Below, one piece after another: positions 31,376-34,921 of a stretch of 34,921 nt of DNA; position 1 is the stretch's first letter; each line of letters opens with the position of its first letter. A program made the translations under genes and the position numbers. Source of the DNA: Lentisphaerota bacterium (GTDB lineage: Bacteria > Verrucomicrobiota > Lentisphaeria > Victivallales > Victivallaceae); NCBI GenBank assembly GCA_015061695.1, contig SUWA01000023.1, forward strand, positions 1 through 34,921, in the 5' to 3' direction. A model generated the notes under the pieces. The model saw nothing but the letters and a program-made list of their open reading frames with translations, searched no databases and was not told the origin of the DNA.

Positions 31376-32160
31376 GCTCGTGCCTCCAAATCCAGAAATT
31401 TCAGCGCATTGGCCGTGGTTTCCGCCGCCAGAGTTTCCGGGTCCAAATCCAGAAAATTTGCCGCATACTGCACCACAGTTGCCACCAGCGCCGGATGATT
31501 TTCTTTGCCCCGGAACGGCACCGGAGCCAGATACGGCGAATCGGTTTCAAACAAAAGCCGGTCGCGGGGAATATTTTTAAGATGCTGCCGGATGTTGTCG
31601 CTTTTGGGGAAAGTTACCATGCCGGTAACGCCGATGTAACAGCCCAGCTCCAGAAATTTTTCCAGAAAATCCCCATTACCGGCGTAACAGTGCAGCACAG
31701 CTTTGCTATCATGTTTGCACATAAAATTTTTCAGCATGGCATAACAATCTTCGTAAGCGGCAATACTGTCGGCCTGATCACGGCAGTGTACGCTGACCGG
31801 TTTATGGTATTCAGCGGCCAACTGCAGAAATTGTTCGAAACACTTTATTTGTTTCCGGCGCGGCGCAAAGTCGTAGAAAAAGTCCAATCCGATCTCGCCG
31901 ACCGCACAGTTTTTGGGGTTGGCAAGCATGTTTTTGAACGGCTCAAGATCGCCGTCAAAATTTTCAGCATCATGCGGGTGAACTCCACAGGCAAACCATA
32001 CATTGTCCTGCCCGGAGGCATATTCACACGCCCGGATACTGCCGGACAGCGAAGCCCCCAGCGCCAGCATCCGGTAAGAGTGTTCCGGCAGCAGCCGGGC
32101 CGGAAAATCATCCAGACTTCCGCTTTCCGGCAGGTGAAAATGTGTATCAAATAAATCCAT
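31372..32160 (-). CDS. TatD family metal-dependent hydrolase (DNase)
   Basis: A 262-residue TIM-barrel hydrolase of the TatD family. The metal ligands are visible in LFDTHFHLPE, AVGEIGLDFFYDF, VSVHCRDQ, AVLHCYAGN and FETDSPYLAPVPFRGKENHPA. Members act as 3'-5' exonucleases or amidohydrolases in the cytosol; E. coli has three (TatD, YcfH, YjjV), and I cannot assign one. I chose the ATG at 32160 because MDLFDTHFH is the canonical start, although an in-frame ATG lies 10 codons upstream. The gene heads the tatD-nudC-trxB-zinc ribbon-radical SAM run and is divergent from the acyl-CoA synthetase gene. Confidence 0.92.
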   Translation of the reverse strand: MDLFDTHFHLPESGSLDDFPARLLPEHSYRMLALGASLSGSIRACEYASGQDNVWFACGVHPHDAENFDGDLEPFKNMLANPKNCAVGEIGLDFFYDFAPRRKQIKCFEQFLQLAAEYHKPVSVHCRDQADSIAAYEDCYAMLKNFMCKHDSKAVLHCYAGNGDFLEKFLELGCYIGVTGMVTFPKSDNIRQHLKNIPRDRLLFETDSPYLAPVPFRGKENHPALVATVVQYAANFLDLDPETLAAETTANALKFLDLEARA

Positions 32161-32292
32161 GAACGATCCCGTATATTTGAACAATATCAATGAGTCGGAT
32201 ATATCAAAAACAACCGACTTGATAAAGTAATACTTTTTTGATATTTTTCAATTCCGGAAAAGACTTTATCGGCTAAAAATATGCTTTTTTTA

Positions 32293-32320
32293 TTGCAAAG
32301 TTCATCAAAAATGCTATTGT
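32293..32320 (+). promoter_or_regulatory. Candidate promoter of the acyl-CoA synthetase gene
   Basis: TTGCAA (32293-32298) and TATTGT (32315-32320) are 16 bases apart, with TGC directly before the -10. The predicted leader is about 70 bases. Two TTTTTTGATA words flank it (near 32233 and 32335). The whole 239-base spacer to tatD is AT-rich and holds no other gene. Confidence 0.5.
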
Positions 32321-32399
32321 ATATACAGTGATATTTTTTTGATAACGGGATTTTCAGTCGGGTTTCTGTTGATTTATCCCGGGAAACATGGAGCTTGTT

Positions 32400-34088
32400 A
32401 TGGCTGTAGATAATAAGAAATTCGAGCTTGAAACACCGCCGGTGGATTTTGCTGAACGCAAGAAGAATTTTCACATCGATATACCCGAATATTTCAACTT
32501 TGCCACCGATGTCATTGATGTGTGGGCCGCGCGCGACCGCAACAAACTGGCAATGATCTGGACCAATCAGCGCGGCGATGAAAAGCGTTTTACGTTCCAC
32601 GATATGAAACGCCTGTCGATCCAGGCGGCCAATCTGCTGCTCAAACACGGTATCACCAAAGGCGACCGGGTCATTATGATGCTGCCGCGTCTGCCGGAAT
32701 GGTGGGTCTTTTCGCTGGCGCTGATCCGGCTGGGCGCAGTTCAGTGCCATGTGCCGACTCTGCTGACGCCCTCTGACCTCAAACAGCGGATCAAATTCGG
32801 CAAATTCAAGATGATAATCGCCGACTCCAGCAACGCCGACAAGATCGAAGCCATCTGCGATGAATGTCCGACCTTGTCCGACAAAGTGCTGGTCGATGAC
32901 GTGCGCAAAGGCTGGATCAATTATCAGACCGATGTATTGTACCCGGTCAAACTTTCGTCGTCCACGGTAAAAACTTCCCGGAAATTCGTTACCAAAAGCA
33001 GCGACCCCATGCTGACGATCTTTACTTCCGGCACCAGTAAAAACCCCAAATTGGTGGAACACACCTGTGCTTACGCTTTGGGACACCGGATCACGGCGGA
33101 ACTCTGGCACGGCATTTCCAGCAACGATCTGCACTATGCAGCGTCGGATACCGGCTGGGCCAAGAACTTGTGGGGCAACTACTTCGGTCAGTGGATCGTG
33201 GGTGCTTGCGTGTTTATTTTTGACATCCGCGGCAAATTCGACCCCGATCAGGTGCTGCCGATGCTGGAAAAATACTGCATTACTTCGTTCTGCGCGCCGC
33301 CGACGATCTTCCGTATGCTGGTGCTGAACGATTTGCGCAAATTTGATTTGAGCGAACTCAAACAGTGTACCTCGGCCGGCGAACCGCTGCATACCGAAAC
33401 TGTGCGGTTGTGGAAAGAAGGTACCGGCATAACCATCCGCGAAGGCTACGGCCAGACCGAAACTGTCTGCCTGATCTGCAATCAGGCCGGCGAAGAACCT
33501 TGCCCCGGCTCAATGGGCGTGGCTTCGCCCGGTTGGGAGATCGAACTGCATGACGATGAAGGCAAAGTCGTGCCCGACGGCGAAGACGGCCGGATCGCGG
33601 TCAGGATCAAACCGAACCGTCCGGCGGGGTTGTTCCTCGAATACATGTTTGGCAAAAAAGATAACGAAGCGTGTTTTATCGGCGACTATTATTACACCGG
33701 CGATAAGGCGCGTAAAGACGAAAACGGCCGCTTCTGGTTCCTCGGCCGCAGCGATGATATCATCAAGAGTTCCGGCTACCGGATCGGCCCGCTGGAAGTG
33801 GAAGAAGCCATGATGCAACACGATGCCGTACACGAAGTGGCTGTAGTCGGCGCACCCGACCCGATGCGCGGAGCTAAAGTCAAAGCCTACATTGTTCTGC
33901 ACGAAGGCTGGGAAGCCACCGAATCGCTGGTCAAAGAATTGCAGCAGCATTGCAAACGCATTACCGCGCCCTACAAATACCCGCGCGAAATCGAGTTTGT
34001 CCACAGCCTGCCCAAGACCTTTTCCGGCAAGATCAAGCGCGATATTTTGCGCAAATATGCCGAAACCGGCGAAGGCTTCTGGGAATAA
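32400..34088 (+). CDS. Medium-chain acyl-CoA synthetase-like AMP-binding enzyme
   Basis: A member of the ANL superfamily of adenylating enzymes, 562 residues. The P-loop is TIFTSGTSKNPKLVEH (usual TSGTTGxPK, so Thr-Gly is replaced by Ser-Lys). Also visible are the A5 motif GYGQTETVCLICN, the hinge motif YYYTGDKARKDENGRFWFLGRSDDIIKSSGYRIGPLEVEEAM, and the catalytic lysine near the end in LPKTFSGKIKRDILR. The overall pattern (W-AS-DTGWAKNLWG, FCAPPTIFRML) matches the ACSM-type acetyl- or medium-chain acyl-CoA synthetases. It activates a carboxylate to acyl-CoA. GGAG is 6 bases before the ATG at 32400; an in-frame ATG at 32388 is the alternative. Single-gene unit with its own terminator. Confidence 0.9.
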   Translation: MAVDNKKFELETPPVDFAERKKNFHIDIPEYFNFATDVIDVWAARDRNKLAMIWTNQRGDEKRFTFHDMKRLSIQAANLLLKHGITKGDRVIMMLPRLPEWWVFSLALIRLGAVQCHVPTLLTPSDLKQRIKFGKFKMIIADSSNADKIEAICDECPTLSDKVLVDDVRKGWINYQTDVLYPVKLSSSTVKTSRKFVTKSSDPMLTIFTSGTSKNPKLVEHTCAYALGHRITAELWHGISSNDLHYAASDTGWAKNLWGNYFGQWIVGACVFIFDIRGKFDPDQVLPMLEKYCITSFCAPPTIFRMLVLNDLRKFDLSELKQCTSAGEPLHTETVRLWKEGTGITIREGYGQTETVCLICNQAGEEPCPGSMGVASPGWEIELHDDEGKVVPDGEDGRIAVRIKPNRPAGLFLEYMFGKKDNEACFIGDYYYTGDKARKDENGRFWFLGRSDDIIKSSGYRIGPLEVEEAMMQHDAVHEVAVVGAPDPMRGAKVKAYIVLHEGWEATESLVKELQQHCKRITAPYKYPREIEFVHSLPKTFSGKIKRDILRKYAETGEGFWE

Positions 34089-34121
34089 ATAAGTTATCAG
34101 TGCCGGCTGCTGCCGGCAAAA

Positions 34122-34173
34122 AAACGGCCGTTTGCCAAATTTAACCGTTTGGCCGCGGCCGTTTGAATTTTTT
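34122..34173 (+). terminator. Long intrinsic terminator of the acyl-CoA synthetase gene
   Basis: AAACGGCCG (34122-34130) pairs with CGGCCGTTT (34156-34164), and the nested GCCAAA (34134-34139) pairs with TTTGGC (34148-34153). Six T follow at 34168-34173. Seven A precede the stem, so it could also terminate transcripts from the other strand. A second small hairpin, TGCCGG/CCGGCA (34101-34118), lies just before it. Confidence 0.85.
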
Positions 34174-34299
34174 GCCAATTTGCTTGTCAGAAATCACTTT
34201 TTATATCCTCTTAAACAACAGAAAATCAATTTGCTTTATTGCGCAAGCAATACTATATTAAGTCATCAAATCATTATTAAAACAGGGGGAGGTTGCAGT

Positions 34300-34921
34300 A
34301 TGGCAAAGACGCAATGCCGCAAATGCGGTCAGGTTTACGAAATAAATAAGCCCGGAGTGTTTTTGTGCAGTGCCTGTGGGGAAACTCTGCCGCCGGTCGC
34401 AATCGAAGTTAATGAGGCCAATGCCCCGGCCGTTTCAGCAGTTCCGGCCGCAGTTACAACTCCGATCGCTCCGGCAGTATTCCAAAGTAATACATGTATT
34501 GCCACTCTGCCGGGGAATGTAGAAATGCAGTTGAACCTGGTCAGAGCGGGCAGTTTTAACATGGGCAGTCCGCCTTTTGAAAACAATTGTTGGTTCAATG
34601 ATGAGAAAAAACATACCGTAACGCTGAGCCAAGATTATTACATGGGAGTAACCGAAGTAACCCAAGGTCAATACCGTGCGATAATGAAAGACAATCCGGC
34701 ATACTTCAAAGAAGATGATCTTCCGGTGGAGCGTGTTACCTGGCATAAGGCTATGGAGTTTTGCGAACGCCTGAATGAGTATGCTCCGGATGGCTGGAAG
34801 TTTACTCTGCCGACCGAAACCCAGTGGGAGTTTGCCTGCCGAGCCGGCAGTAAAAGTGCTTACAGTTGGGGAGATAGTTTGAATGGCGATAAAGCTAATT
34901 GCAACGGCAACTATCCTTATA
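34300..34921 (+). CDS. Zinc-ribbon plus FGE-sulfatase (SUMF1-type) domain protein, partial
   Basis: The frame is open from ATG 34300 to the window edge (207 complete codons). An N-terminal zinc ribbon has C6, C9, C23 and C26 (CRKC...CSAC). An Ala/Pro/Val-rich linker covers about 30-68. The FGE-sulfatase domain begins near residue 75: NLVRAGSFNMGSPPFE, YYMGVTEVTQGQYRAIM, ERVTWHKAMEFCERLNE and LPTETQWEFACRAGS. True formylglycine-generating enzymes oxidise a cysteine of sulfatases, but many members are binding or structural proteins, and the key cysteines would lie beyond the edge. No signal peptide is seen. AGGGGGAGG lies about 8 bases before the ATG. The ribbon resembles those of the CD225 proteins in this window. 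Confidence 0.85.
   Translation, partial: MAKTQCRKCGQVYEINKPGVFLCSACGETLPPVAIEVNEANAPAVSAVPAAVTTPIAPAVFQSNTCIATLPGNVEMQLNLVRAGSFNMGSPPFENNCWFNDEKKHTVTLSQDYYMGVTEVTQGQYRAIMKDNPAYFKEDDLPVERVTWHKAMEFCERLNEYAPDGWKFTLPTETQWEFACRAGSKSAYSWGDSLNGDKANCNGNYPY

Noticed and set aside
32187-33392. Minus-strand open frame of 401 codons
   Set aside because: Antisense to the acyl-CoA synthetase gene, and its 3' part runs through the AT-rich promoter spacer.
34101-34118. TGCCGG/CCGGCA hairpin as a separate terminator
   Set aside because: It is followed by A, not T, on the plus strand. It is better seen as part of the region leading into the strong terminator at 34122-34173.
1-34921. tRNA, rRNA, CRISPR array, insertion sequence or prophage
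   Set aside because: No cloverleaf-like T-loop/acceptor pattern, regular spaced repeats, transposase, integrase or terminal inverted repeats were seen. A covariance search could still find a small RNA.

Overview
The window reads as chromosome of a Gram-negative (diderm) bacterium of moderate GC. It carries apolipoprotein N-acyltransferase, a lipobox lipoprotein and a near-complete set of genes for 4-amino-4-deoxy-L-arabinose (L-Ara4N) modification of lipid A. Zinc-ribbon/CD225 proteins, a DUF2752 protein and a zinc-ribbon formylglycine-generating-enzyme-like protein are a style I associate with the PVC superphylum, most likely Lentisphaerota (Victivallis-like). That placement is an inference from gene style, not from a marker gene. 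Coding density is high, there is no non-coding gap above 300 bases, and I see no tRNA, rRNA, insertion sequence, prophage or CRISPR array.

Layout. 1-5561: the end of an unknown gene; a 50-residue ribosomal-protein-L21-like mini-ORF containing a run of ten C; nadB-pcnB on the minus strand; lnt divergent from nadB. 5567-7092 (minus): a DUF2752 membrane protein and two zinc-ribbon/CD225 (dispanin-like) membrane proteins. 7199-14430 (minus): an apparent four-gene operon, dnaE, an OppD/DppD-type ATPase, a membrane-anchored TPR protein and mutL. 14528-15687 (minus): a small lipoprotein and a small secreted Arg/Gly-rich protein, each followed by strong intrinsic terminators.

15799-26220 is the most interesting block. 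arnC-arnA-arnB-arnD run leftward, with a terminator hairpin between arnA and arnB. An OmpR-family response regulator, its histidine kinase, arnT and a flippase-like/LPG-synthase-TM membrane protein run rightward from the same 260-bp control region. Together they would make the L-Ara4N donor from UDP-glucuronate, move it to undecaprenyl phosphate, deformylate it and transfer it to lipid A, under a local two-component system. ugd and arnE/arnF are absent from the block. A 13-bp word, AATCCGGTAAAAC, occurs in the control regions of both arnC and arnT and is a candidate operator.

26224-32160 (minus): tatD-nudC-trxB-zinc ribbon-radical SAM, very tightly packed, then a terminator, then uup and a cysteine-rich C_GCAxxG_C_C-type protein. 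32400-34088 (plus): a medium-chain-type acyl-CoA synthetase with its own promoter and a strong terminator. 34300-end: the start of a zinc-ribbon plus FGE-sulfatase-domain protein that runs off the window.
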